Positions 1-6,045 of a stretch of 6,128 nt of DNA are shown piece by piece (the stretch's first letter is position 1; every line of letters begins with the position of its first letter). A program made the position numbers and the translations under genes. Source of the DNA: Armatimonadota bacterium (GTDB lineage: Bacteria > Armatimonadota > HRBIN16); the NCBI GenBank assembly GCA_028275265.1, contig JAPWUZ010000161.1:1-6128 (forward strand). The letters are read 5' to 3'. The notes below the pieces were generated by a model, which saw only the letters and a program-made list of their open reading frames with translations, made no database searches and was not told the origin of the DNA.

Positions 1-1020
1 CGCCTGCAACACTCTTACAGGCGGAACAGCCTCAACGGGAGCGCAGATACCCAGGAGAAGAGTGGATTCCAGCAGCTGTACATGGATACCAGCTGGGGTA
101 ATGTCACCCTGCGACTGGGAAGACAGGAGATGGGCTACGGCGATTACCGGTTGCTGATACTTTCGAACTGGGACAACATCGGCTATACGTGGGATGCCGT
201 TCGTCTCGGGGTAAAGGGCAGTCGCTGGCAAGCCGATTTGCTCTACGGCAGACCGGGCATGTTTCCCACCGGCACCACGCATCCGGTGCTTTACGGCATT
301 TACGCCACATATAAACCCTCTTCGCGCTGGCAGTCAGATGTCTATTTGCTGCGCAAGGAGGTGATTGCCTCCGGCGTCCAGCACCGCATCTGGGCGATGG
401 GAGCGAGACCGGTGGTGCAACTCGGCAAAGGAGCGAAACTCACTGCCGAGGCGGTGCTCCAGAGCGGAGAGGTTGGCGCGAAGGACCTCAGGGCGTGGGG
501 CTACTGGGCACGCCTCGAATATGCGCTGAATCGATCTGGCAACACGAAGCTGATTCTGCAACGAGACTTTGCCAGCGGAGGCAATCCTGACGATACCACT
601 CTGCATACCTTTGACCAATTCTTTGGTACAACCTTTGCTGTATGTGGACGGATGGGATTGCAGGGCTGGCGCAACATGAGCGCATGGCGCATCGGTGTCA
701 GCGGCTCTCCCTCTCCGCGCTGGCAGTATACCGCAGACATTCACCTGAATCGCCTTGCCGATGCCAGAGACTACTGGTATGGCGGCGGAGGTTCACCGAT
801 GAAGGGCGCAGGCGGCACGGCTCTGCGGGACCCGACCGGCGCAGCCGGCACCGAGGTCGGTACGGAGGTGAACTTCACGGTCAACTATTCACTATCCCGG
901 GACCTGCAGCTTTCGGCTGGCTATGGACGATTCATCCCGGGACGTTTCATGCGAGAGACCAACGGCGGTTTCGCCGACCGCACGGAATGGTTCTACCTGC
1001 AAACGACACGTAAGTTCTGA
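1..1020 (+). CDS. Alginate-export-like outer-membrane β-barrel protein, 5'-truncated by window edge
   Basis: The reading frame is open from base 1, so the gene begins upstream and 339 C-terminal residues are visible; the first in-frame ATG at 82 is probably internal. The stretch around codons 28-60 (LRLGRQEMGYGDYRLL, then W-D-N and a D-A-V-R-L strand) resembles the alginate export family (Pfam PF13372), whose members carry a GRQ…GD.R motif. The rest alternates polar and hydrophobic residues, is rich in aromatic residues, Gly and Arg, and ends in Phe, the usual C-terminal signal for insertion by the BAM machinery. By family, it should be an outer-membrane channel or porin moving a polysaccharide or another small anionic substrate; the substrate cannot be read from sequence, and alginate itself is only the family name. 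A signal peptide would lie outside the window. The chemoreceptor gene follows after 27 bases with no terminator between, suggesting one operon. Confidence 0.8.
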   Translation, partial: RLQHSYRRNSLNGSADTQEKSGFQQLYMDTSWGNVTLRLGRQEMGYGDYRLLILSNWDNIGYTWDAVRLGVKGSRWQADLLYGRPGMFPTGTTHPVLYGIYATYKPSSRWQSDVYLLRKEVIASGVQHRIWAMGARPVVQLGKGAKLTAEAVLQSGEVGAKDLRAWGYWARLEYALNRSGNTKLILQRDFASGGNPDDTTLHTFDQFFGTTFAVCGRMGLQGWRNMSAWRIGVSGSPSPRWQYTADIHLNRLADARDYWYGGGGSPMKGAGGTALRDPTGAAGTEVGTEVNFTVNYSLSRDLQLSAGYGRFIPGRFMRETNGGFADRTEWFYLQTTRKF

Positions 1021-1047
1021 AGCTGACTCAAGGAGGCTCAAGGTCTG

Positions 1048-3585
1048 ATGAAAATGCCTGAGATTCGAAACATCAGCACCAAGTTCGTTGTTCTGGGAGT
1101 AGGGGCGATTGTCATTCTCACCGTCACGCTGATGGCAGTGGCGGCGTGGCAGAGCAGTGTCTTCAATGCGAAGGCACAGCGCGAGGTCGAAAAACTGGTA
1201 GACTCCGACCTGTCTCACGTGGTGGAGACCACTTACCAGATGGTGGCTTCGCAGGACGCCCTGCTGCAGCAGGTGGTGGAGCACAACCTGAGCGTCGCGG
1301 AATATGTGATGAAGAGTGCAGGTAGTGTGAGCCTCGCACCAGAGACAGTGACGTGGAACGCGGTGAACCAGTTCACCAAACAGGCGCAGACCGTCACCCT
1401 GCCCAAAATGCTGGTGGGTGGCACGTGGTTGGGGCAGCAAACCAACCCCAACGCTACCGTGCCGGTGGTGGACAGGGTGAAGTCACTCGTTGGAGGCACC
1501 TGTACCATCTTCCAGCGCATGAACGCACAGGGCGATATGCTCAGGGTAGCCACCAACGTCATCGGCAAGGATGGCAGGAGAGCGGTGGGTACCTACATCC
1601 CGGCAGTCAACCCCGACGGCACGCCGAATCCCGTAGTGTCCACCGTGCTGCGTGGCGAGACCTACCGCGGGGTGGCTTTCGTGGTGGACGCCTGGTACGT
1701 TACCGCTTACGCTCCCATCCGTGACGCATCCGGGCGCATCATCGGGATGCTCTACACCGGCGTGAAGACCGAAAGCGTGGACGCTGTGCGCAAAGCCATC
1801 ATGGGTGTCCGCGTCGGAAAGGACGGCTACATCTTTGTCATCGGCGGCAAGGGCGACCAGCGCGGGCATTACATCATCTCGAAAGATGGCAAGCGTGACG
1901 GTGAAAACATCTGGGAGGCAAAGGATTCCAGCGGGCGCTTCTTCGTTCAGGAGATGGTGAACCGGGCACTGGAACTGAAGCCCGGCGAAAGCTTCAAAAT
2001 GCGGTATCCGTGGCAGAACAAGGGCGAACCCAAACCGCGCATGAAGGTAGCACAGGTAACCTACTATGCGCCCTGGGACTGGGTAATCGGTGTTTCTGCC
2101 TACGAGGACGACTTCGGTGCCGCCTTCCAGCGGTTGCAGGCGGGAAGACGGCAGATGCTGTGGACGTTCCTCATTGTCGGTTTGATTGTTGCTGTGGCAT
2201 CAACCGCTGTGCTACTGCGGTTCGGTCGTGCGGTGGCGAGACCTCTGAATCAGATGGTGCAGGTAGCCACCGCCATTGCGGAGGGCAAGCTGAATCAGCA
2301 GATCGAGCATCGAAGCGCGGACGAGACCGGTGTGCTGGCAGAAGCCTTCCGCAAGATGCTGGCATACATGCAGGAGATGGCTCAGACCGCCCGTCGCATG
2401 GCGCAGGGCGACCTGACAGTGAAGGTCACGCCCCGTTCGGAACAGGATGAACTGGGGCAGGCGTTCAGTGCAATGGTGACCAGCCTGCGCGAGGCGACTC
2501 GCCAGGTCGCCGAGACCTCCGCCACACTGGCTTCTACCAGCCAGCAGCTGAGTGCAGCGACTGAACAGAGCAGCCGTGGCACGCAGGATGTGGCGAAAGG
2601 CAGCGAGCAGCTTGCCCGGACGGCGTCGGAAGCAGCTGGGGCTGTGGACGAGCTGGAAGCCGCCATCCAGCAGGTGAAAGCCAGCAGTGAAGTGCAGAAG
2701 CAGTCGGCTGCCGAAGCCGAAGAGGGTATGAAGCAGGCGGCGCAGGCGGTGGAAGAGGTCGCACGCAGTGCACAGCAGATGTCTTCATCCGCACAGCAGG
2801 CAGCGGCAATCGCCCAGACAGGTGGGCAGGCGGTTCAGGAGACCATCCAGACCATGAGCCGCATTCAGGACCAGACGCTGGTGTCTGCTCAGCGGGTGAA
2901 AGAGCTGGACAAGCTCGGTCAGCAAATTGGCGCGATTGTGGAAACCATCGAGCAGATAGCCGAGCAAACCAACCTGCTCGCGCTCAACGCAGCCATCGAG
3001 GCAGCACGTGCTGGCGAGCACGGCCGCGGCTTCGCCGTTGTTGCCGATGAGGTGCGCAAACTGGCAGAGCAGGCCGCGGCATCTACCAAGGAGATTAGCG
3101 AACTCATCGCCAACGTGCGCAACGGCGTGGAGCAGGCAGTGCAGGCGATGGAAAGCACCAGCGCGGAGGTCGAGAGAGGGTTCTCGCGCAGCACCGAGGC
3201 GAACGAGGCTCTGGCGCAGATTGTGCAGGCGGCGCAGACAGTGGCAAGTGAGGTACAGGGTGTGACCGCCATTGCCCAGCAGATGTCTGCCAGCGTGCAA
3301 CAGGTGCTTGCTTCGGTTTCGTCGGTACGCGCGGCTGCCGAGGAGAACGCTGAAGCGGTGCAGACGATGAGCGCACATGCTCAGCAGGTCGCCGAGACCA
3401 TCTCCACGGTGGCGTCCGTCAGCGAGGAGGCTGCTGCCAGCGCGCAGGAAATCAGCGCATCGGCACAGCAGGTAACCGCGGCTTCGCAGGAGCTGAGCGC
3501 AATGGCGCTGCAACTGCAGCAGCTGGTGCAGCAGTTCCGTTTGGAGGAAGAGCAAGGCTTTACGGTACTACCACGCGCAGCGTGA
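1048..3585 (+). CDS. Methyl-accepting chemotaxis protein with double-Cache sensor and two HAMP domains
   Basis: This is an 845-residue inner-membrane chemoreceptor that should control CheA kinase through CheW. Membrane helix 1 is at about residues 13-34. A periplasmic sensor of the Cache_3-Cache_2 type spans about 35-368, with the TIFQRMN and GDMLRVATNV strands near 153-171, VTAYAPIRD near 218-226 and PWDWVIGVS near 342-350. Membrane helix 2 is at about 371-390. Two HAMP domains follow at about 392-445 and 446-500, marked by GKLNQQI near 413 and GDLTVKV near 454. A long Ala/Gln/Glu/Ser-rich coiled coil carries the highly conserved hairpin tip at about 632-674 (EQTNLLALNAAIEAARAGE, then GRGFAVVADEVRKLAE). 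The C-terminal end (VLPRAA) lacks a CheR-binding pentapeptide, so methylation would not rely on that tether. AAGGAGG at 1030-1036 lies 11 bases before the ATG and supports this start. The ligand is unknown; double-Cache receptors commonly bind small organic acids or amino acids. Confidence 0.96.
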   Translation: MKMPEIRNISTKFVVLGVGAIVILTVTLMAVAAWQSSVFNAKAQREVEKLVDSDLSHVVETTYQMVASQDALLQQVVEHNLSVAEYVMKSAGSVSLAPETVTWNAVNQFTKQAQTVTLPKMLVGGTWLGQQTNPNATVPVVDRVKSLVGGTCTIFQRMNAQGDMLRVATNVIGKDGRRAVGTYIPAVNPDGTPNPVVSTVLRGETYRGVAFVVDAWYVTAYAPIRDASGRIIGMLYTGVKTESVDAVRKAIMGVRVGKDGYIFVIGGKGDQRGHYIISKDGKRDGENIWEAKDSSGRFFVQEMVNRALELKPGESFKMRYPWQNKGEPKPRMKVAQVTYYAPWDWVIGVSAYEDDFGAAFQRLQAGRRQMLWTFLIVGLIVAVASTAVLLRFGRAVARPLNQMVQVATAIAEGKLNQQIEHRSADETGVLAEAFRKMLAYMQEMAQTARRMAQGDLTVKVTPRSEQDELGQAFSAMVTSLREATRQVAETSATLASTSQQLSAATEQSSRGTQDVAKGSEQLARTASEAAGAVDELEAAIQQVKASSEVQKQSAAEAEEGMKQAAQAVEEVARSAQQMSSSAQQAAAIAQTGGQAVQETIQTMSRIQDQTLVSAQRVKELDKLGQQIGAIVETIEQIAEQTNLLALNAAIEAARAGEHGRGFAVVADEVRKLAEQAAASTKEISELIANVRNGVEQAVQAMESTSAEVERGFSRSTEANEALAQIVQAAQTVASEVQGVTAIAQQMSASVQQVLASVSSVRAAAEENAEAVQTMSAHAQQVAETISTVASVSEEAAASAQEISASAQQVTAASQELSAMALQLQQLVQQFRLEEEQGFTVLPRAA

Positions 3586-3612
3586 AAGCCTGCGCAAACA
3601 TCACCTCCTGCC

Positions 3613-3642
3613 AGAGGGGATGCCCCGAGGAGCATCCCCTTT
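3613..3642 (+). terminator. Probable intrinsic terminator after the chemoreceptor gene
   Basis: AGGGGATGC at 3615-3623 pairs perfectly with GCATCCCCT at 3632-3640, and the stem can extend by one G·U and one A-U pair to 3613/3642; the loop is 8 bases. It begins 27 bases after the chemoreceptor stop codon. The following tract (TTTCATTCAT) is only moderately T-rich, so termination may be incomplete. It separates the barrel-chemoreceptor unit from the first Uma2 promoter just downstream. Confidence 0.7.
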
Positions 3643-3658
3643 CATTCATCTGCGCAGG

Positions 3659-4308
3659 TTGTGCTATAATGAGGACGAGGTGAGGCATATGGCACAAGAG
3701 GTGTTGACACCGCCCACACGCCCACTGCCCAAAGGCAAAATCAGCTACGAGCAGTTCCTGGAATGGCTGGATGATGACACCTGGGCAGAGTGGGTAGACG
3801 GTGAGGTAGAATTGATGAGTCCGATTTCGCTGGAACATCAGGAAGTTGGAAGCTTCTTGATTGCGCTTCTGAGGCTGTATCTGCTCAGCCGCCCGCTAGG
3901 GCGTGTCGTTTACGAACCATTCCAGATGAAGACGGGGGCAGACCTTCCAGGGCGTTCCCCAGACATCCTGTTTGTGAGCAACGAACATCTGTACCGCCTC
4001 AGGTCCACCCATCTGGACGGGCCCGCCGACTTAGTGGTGGAGATTGTCAGCGCGGAGAGCGCAGAGCGCGACCGCGTGCAGAAGTTCGCAGAGTATGAAC
4101 GCGGGGGTGTGCGGGAATACTGGTTGATAGACCCCGAGAAGCGGCTGGCGGAGTTCTACCAGCTGGGTGAGGATGGCAGGTATGAGCGCATTTTTGCTGG
4201 CGGGGAGGGAGTCTATCACAGCGCGGTGCTGTCGGGTTTCTGGCTGCGTGTAGAGTGGTTGTGGCAGCAGCCGCCCATCACCGACATCCTTCGCGAATGG
4301 GGCCTGGT
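3659..4308 (+). repeat. Tandem direct repeat, copy 1 (Uma2 cassette with promoter)
   Basis: This stretch repeats at 4343-4992 with a constant offset of 684 bases and no insertions or deletions. The repeat begins just before the extended -10 element and stops two bases before the end of the last sense codon, so promoter, ribosome binding site and almost the whole coding region are duplicated. Identity by hand count is about 93% over 3659-3822, low over 3823-3922, about 97% over 3923-4308, and perfect over the last 200 bases (4109-4308). Confidence 0.95.
3662..3670 (+). promoter_or_regulatory. Extended -10 promoter of the first Uma2 gene
   Basis: TGC followed directly by a consensus TATAAT (3665-3670) makes an extended -10 element of the housekeeping sigma-factor type. 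No convincing -35 box sits 16-18 bases upstream, which is tolerated with an extended -10. A start about 7 bases downstream (near 3677) would fall on the ribosome binding site GAGGTGA (3677-3683), giving a leader of only about 12 bases. The same element recurs at 4346-4354 as part of the duplicated unit, which supports its being functional. Confidence 0.65.
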
Positions 4309-4312
4309 GTGA
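3689..4312 (+). CDS. Uma2 family (DUF820) putative endonuclease, copy 1
   Basis: This 207-residue protein is of typical length for the Uma2/DUF820 family, which has a PD-(D/E)XK nuclease fold. Visible hallmarks are the N-terminal WVDGEVELMSP (35-45), SPDILFVS (90-97) containing the candidate catalytic Asp92, LVVEIVS (115-121) with Glu118, Lys132 in the RVQKFAEYERGGVREYWLIDP block (129-149), and a hydrophobic C-terminal half. These acidic residues and Lys are consistent with an intact metal-dependent active site. Activity and target are unproven for most of the family, so the nuclease role is inferred from fold. The start at 3689 is chosen because GAGGTGA (3677-3683) is well spaced, 5 bases before it, and the second copy aligns from the same codon; an upstream in-frame ATG at 3620 lies inside the terminator hairpin. 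It is 88% identical to the next gene, with most differences in residues 46-75. Confidence 0.9.
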   Translation: MAQEVLTPPTRPLPKGKISYEQFLEWLDDDTWAEWVDGEVELMSPISLEHQEVGSFLIALLRLYLLSRPLGRVVYEPFQMKTGADLPGRSPDILFVSNEHLYRLRSTHLDGPADLVVEIVSAESAERDRVQKFAEYERGGVREYWLIDPEKRLAEFYQLGEDGRYERIFAGGEGVYHSAVLSGFWLRVEWLWQQPPITDILREWGLV

Positions 4313-4345
4313 GCAGGAGTGACCATCAGCAACGGATAGAGTTTG
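4313..4345 (+). other. Short spacer between the two Uma2 cassettes
   Basis: About 30 bases separate the two repeat units. There is no hairpin followed by a T-run, so read-through from the first Uma2 gene into the second is possible in addition to initiation at the second gene's own promoter. Confidence 0.5.
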
Positions 4346-4992
4346 TGCTATAATGAGGGCGAGGTGAGGCACATGGCGCATGAGGTGTTGACACCGCCCA
4401 CGCGCCCACTGCCCAAGGGAAAAATCAGCTACGAACGGTTTCTGGAATGGCTGGATGATGACACCTGGGCAGAGTGGGTAGATGGTGAGGTAGAACTGAT
4501 GAGTCCTGTTTCCATGCAGCACGATAGTGTGCATGTTTTTCTCGTCGCAGTGCTTCATGCCTACGTGTCGACACGCCGGTTGGGGGAAATCCATTCCGAG
4601 CCTTTTCAGATGAAGACGGGTAGTGACCTTCCGGGTCGTTCCCCAGACATCCTGTTTGTGAGCAACGAGCATCTGCACCGCCTCAGGTCCACCCATCTGG
4701 ACGGGCCCGCCGACTTAGTGGTGGAGATTGTCAGCGCGGAGAGTGCAGAGCGCGACCGCGTGCAGAAGTTCAGAGAGTATGAGCGCGGGGGCGTGCGGGA
4801 ATACTGGTTGATAGACCCCGAGAAGCGGCTGGCGGAGTTCTACCAGCTGGGTGAGGATGGCAGGTATGAGCGCATTTTTGCTGGCGGGGAGGGAGTCTAT
4901 CACAGCGCGGTGCTGTCGGGTTTCTGGCTGCGTGTAGAGTGGTTGTGGCAGCAGCCGCCCATCACCGACATCCTTCGCGAATGGGGCCTGGT
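4343..4992 (+). repeat. Tandem direct repeat, copy 2 (Uma2 cassette with promoter)
   Basis: Second copy of the unit at 3659-4308. The sequences diverge immediately after base 4992: copy 1 ends its reading frame with GTG and TGA, copy 2 with GTA and TAG. The block corresponding to codons 46-77 (about 4508-4603) is strongly diverged from copy 1 while the segments on either side are close to identical. Confidence 0.95.
4346..4354 (+). promoter_or_regulatory. Extended -10 promoter of the second Uma2 gene
   Basis: TGC followed by TATAAT (4349-4354), identical to the element at 3662-3670 and in the same position relative to the start codon. The upstream flank differs completely from that of copy 1 and holds no good -35 box, so conservation begins at the -10 region. 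A start near 4361 would again coincide with the ribosome binding site GAGGTGA (4361-4367). This promoter may also serve the two genes downstream of the second Uma2 gene. Confidence 0.65.
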
Positions 4993-4996
4993 ATAG
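4373..4996 (+). CDS. Uma2 family (DUF820) putative endonuclease, copy 2
   Basis: This is a 207-residue paralogue of the preceding gene, with 183 identical residues by hand alignment and no gaps. The candidate active-site residues Asp92, Glu118 and Lys132 are all kept, so it does not look like a decaying copy. Of 24 differences, 19 fall in residues 46-75, predicted to cover the helix and strand between the EVELMSP motif and the PF(Q)MKTG strand; many are non-conservative (for example Gly54/His, Leu63/Ala, Arg72/Glu, Val74/His). The remaining differences are Gln3His, Gln22Arg, Ala84Ser, Tyr102His and Ala134Arg. The start at 4373 matches copy 1 and has GAGGTGA 5 bases upstream; an in-frame TTG at 4343 lies upstream of the promoter's -10 box. 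The DUF1992 gene begins 13 bases after its stop, suggesting a shared transcript. Biological target unknown. Confidence 0.9.
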   Translation: MAHEVLTPPTRPLPKGKISYERFLEWLDDDTWAEWVDGEVELMSPVSMQHDSVHVFLVAVLHAYVSTRRLGEIHSEPFQMKTGSDLPGRSPDILFVSNEHLHRLRSTHLDGPADLVVEIVSAESAERDRVQKFREYERGGVREYWLIDPEKRLAEFYQLGEDGRYERIFAGGEGVYHSAVLSGFWLRVEWLWQQPPITDILREWGLV

Positions 4997-5009
4997 CGAG
5001 GCGGCGTCG

Positions 5010-5606
5010 ATGGCAGAGTACGACATCAGCCGGGCATTTGAGATTATCGCCGAGCGCAAGATTGTGGAGGCGATGGAAGAGGGCAAGTTCGACAACCTGC
5101 CCGGCAAGGGACAACCTCTGGAGATAGACCCGCAGTGGTTGGTTCCGCCCCATCTGCGCATCGCAGCGACCATTCTGCACAACGCGGAGATACTACCCGA
5201 ATGGGCGCAGGCCGACCGCGAGATTATGATGGCGCGCGAAGCGATTGCAGTCTTGCGCCGCCGTGTGGCGACCGAGTATCCCCTGCGCTGTGAGAAACCC
5301 GCGTTTGCCGAGTGGTACGCGGGCATCTTGCAAAGCCTGTTACGCCTGATGCGCCGCGTCAACGACCTGATTCTGCAGTACAACATCAGTTCGCCTGTCA
5401 GCCTGCATGTGCACGCACCGTATGCCATTGACCGGGAGGTGAGCCTGTTGCTTGCCGAGTTTCCGCCGCCCGAATCGCTGGACGTGTACCGTGTGATTGC
5501 CGAAAGCAGTAACAGCAGCGGCGCGGTTCGGGTGGAGGCGCAAGCTCGATATGAGTCTATGCAGTTGGGGCAGCGGGAGGCAGCTGGCGATGCAGAAGAA
5601 CCGTGA
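5010..5606 (+). CDS. DUF1992 / DnaJ-homologue-associated domain protein
   Basis: This 198-residue soluble protein has no signal peptide or membrane segment. Residues about 5-75 match the DUF1992 domain (Pfam PF09350, also found in the human DnaJ homologue DNAJC28 and in short bacterial proteins such as YhdN): IAERKIVEAMEEGKFDNLPG at about 13-32, then GKGQPL (32-37), and LRIAATILHNAEILPEW further on. The remainder (about 76-170) is helical and includes the Asn-Asp-LI-x-x-YN block near 115-125; the last 25 residues are Ala/Glu/Gln-rich and probably disordered. It has no J domain, so it is not itself a DnaJ co-chaperone. The family's biochemical role is not established. The ATG at 5010 is preceded by GAGG at 4998-5001 with 8 bases spacing. 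It overlaps the next gene by 17 bases and probably shares a transcript with the second Uma2 gene. Confidence 0.85.
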   Translation: MAEYDISRAFEIIAERKIVEAMEEGKFDNLPGKGQPLEIDPQWLVPPHLRIAATILHNAEILPEWAQADREIMMAREAIAVLRRRVATEYPLRCEKPAFAEWYAGILQSLLRLMRRVNDLILQYNISSPVSLHVHAPYAIDREVSLLLAEFPPPESLDVYRVIAESSNSSGAVRVEAQARYESMQLGQREAAGDAEEP

Positions 5607-6045
5607 GCTGGCGGAGGTGTTTCGTTTCTTGGCGAACGCGCTGGAGTGGCAGGGCGAGAACGCCTTCAAGGTGCGCGCCTATCGGCTGGCAGCGGACACA
5701 CTGGAGGCGTTGCAGGAACCCGTGCAGGCACTGGTGGAGCGGGATACCCTGCGCGATCTCCCGCACATCGGCGAGGCGATCGACAAGAAGGTACGGCAGT
5801 ATCTGGCGGACGGCACCTTTCCCGCCCTTCAGCGCGTGCGCGAGCAGATACCCGAAGGCATTCAGCAGCTGCTGCAGTTACCCGGCATGACGGGGCGCGC
5901 GGTGCGCGCCCTGCAGGAACGGCTGGGCATCGAGGACGTGGAAGCCCTCCGATGCGCTGCGCAGGACGGTTCTCTTTGGCGCGAAAAGTGGACGCCTGCG
6001 GTGAAAGAGGCAATCCAAAGGGCACAATCATATCTTTCTGTTTGA
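5590..6045 (+). CDS. Stand-alone PolX-type N-terminal helix-hairpin-helix protein
   Basis: This 151-residue protein resembles the N-terminal 8-kDa-type domain of family X DNA polymerases (HHH_8-like): ELAEVFRFLANALEWQGENA with FKVRAYRLAADTLEAL (6-41), a first hairpin LPHIG (57-61) followed by IDKKVRQYLADGTF, and a second hairpin-like LPGMT (97-101). In PolX these motifs bind the DNA backbone non-specifically. The nucleotidyl-transferase and PHP exonuclease domains that make PolX about 570 residues long are absent, and the third GxGxKT-type hairpin expected near 128-134 is replaced by GSLWREKW. The frame closes with TGA and nothing in the following 83 bases resembles PolX, so it is either a genuine small DNA-binding protein or a fixed truncation. 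The start at 5590 is supported by GGGAGG at 5575-5580 (9 bases spacing) and by where family similarity begins; in-frame ATG 5551 and TTG 5497 would add unrelated residues. The 17-base overlap with the DUF1992 gene suggests translational coupling. Confidence 0.78.
   Translation: MQKNRELAEVFRFLANALEWQGENAFKVRAYRLAADTLEALQEPVQALVERDTLRDLPHIGEAIDKKVRQYLADGTFPALQRVREQIPEGIQQLLQLPGMTGRAVRALQERLGIEDVEALRCAAQDGSLWREKWTPAVKEAIQRAQSYLSV

Noticed and set aside
892..1440. Antisense open frame spanning the barrel-chemoreceptor junction
   Set aside because: It overlaps two well-supported genes on the + strand, has no family signature, and its composition looks like a reverse-complement shadow.
2785..3555. 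Long antisense open frame (256 codons) across the chemoreceptor signalling domain
   Set aside because: It lies wholly inside the strongly conserved chemoreceptor coding region. Its His/Leu/Arg/Cys-rich product is typical of an antisense shadow of Ala/Gln/Glu codons, and no ribosome site or domain is recognisable.
3620..3688. Upstream in-frame ATG giving a 23-residue N-terminal extension to Uma2 copy 1
   Set aside because: It starts inside the terminator hairpin and upstream of the -10 box, has no ribosome site, and the second copy shares similarity only from just before the -10 element.
3704..3709. Consensus -35 hexamer TTGACA near the start of each Uma2 gene (also 4388-4393)
   Set aside because: It lies inside the coding sequence and no -10-like hexamer follows at 16-18 bases. 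It encodes part of the conserved VLTPP residues.
4031..4696. Antisense open frame (221 codons) crossing both Uma2 repeats
   Set aside because: A related open frame recurs opposite the second copy simply because the DNA is duplicated. The product has no recognisable domain, and the sense strand carries the conserved Uma2 motifs.
3659..4992. Insertion sequence or transposon as the source of the tandem repeat
   Set aside because: No terminal inverted repeats, target-site duplication or transposase is visible. The repeat boundaries follow the gene and its promoter, which fits tandem gene duplication instead.
5497..5589. Longer starts for the helix-hairpin-helix gene (TTG 5497, ATG 5551)
   Set aside because: They would extend the overlap with the DUF1992 gene and add residues with no family similarity, whereas ATG 5590 has a well-spaced GGGAGG and starts right at the conserved domain.
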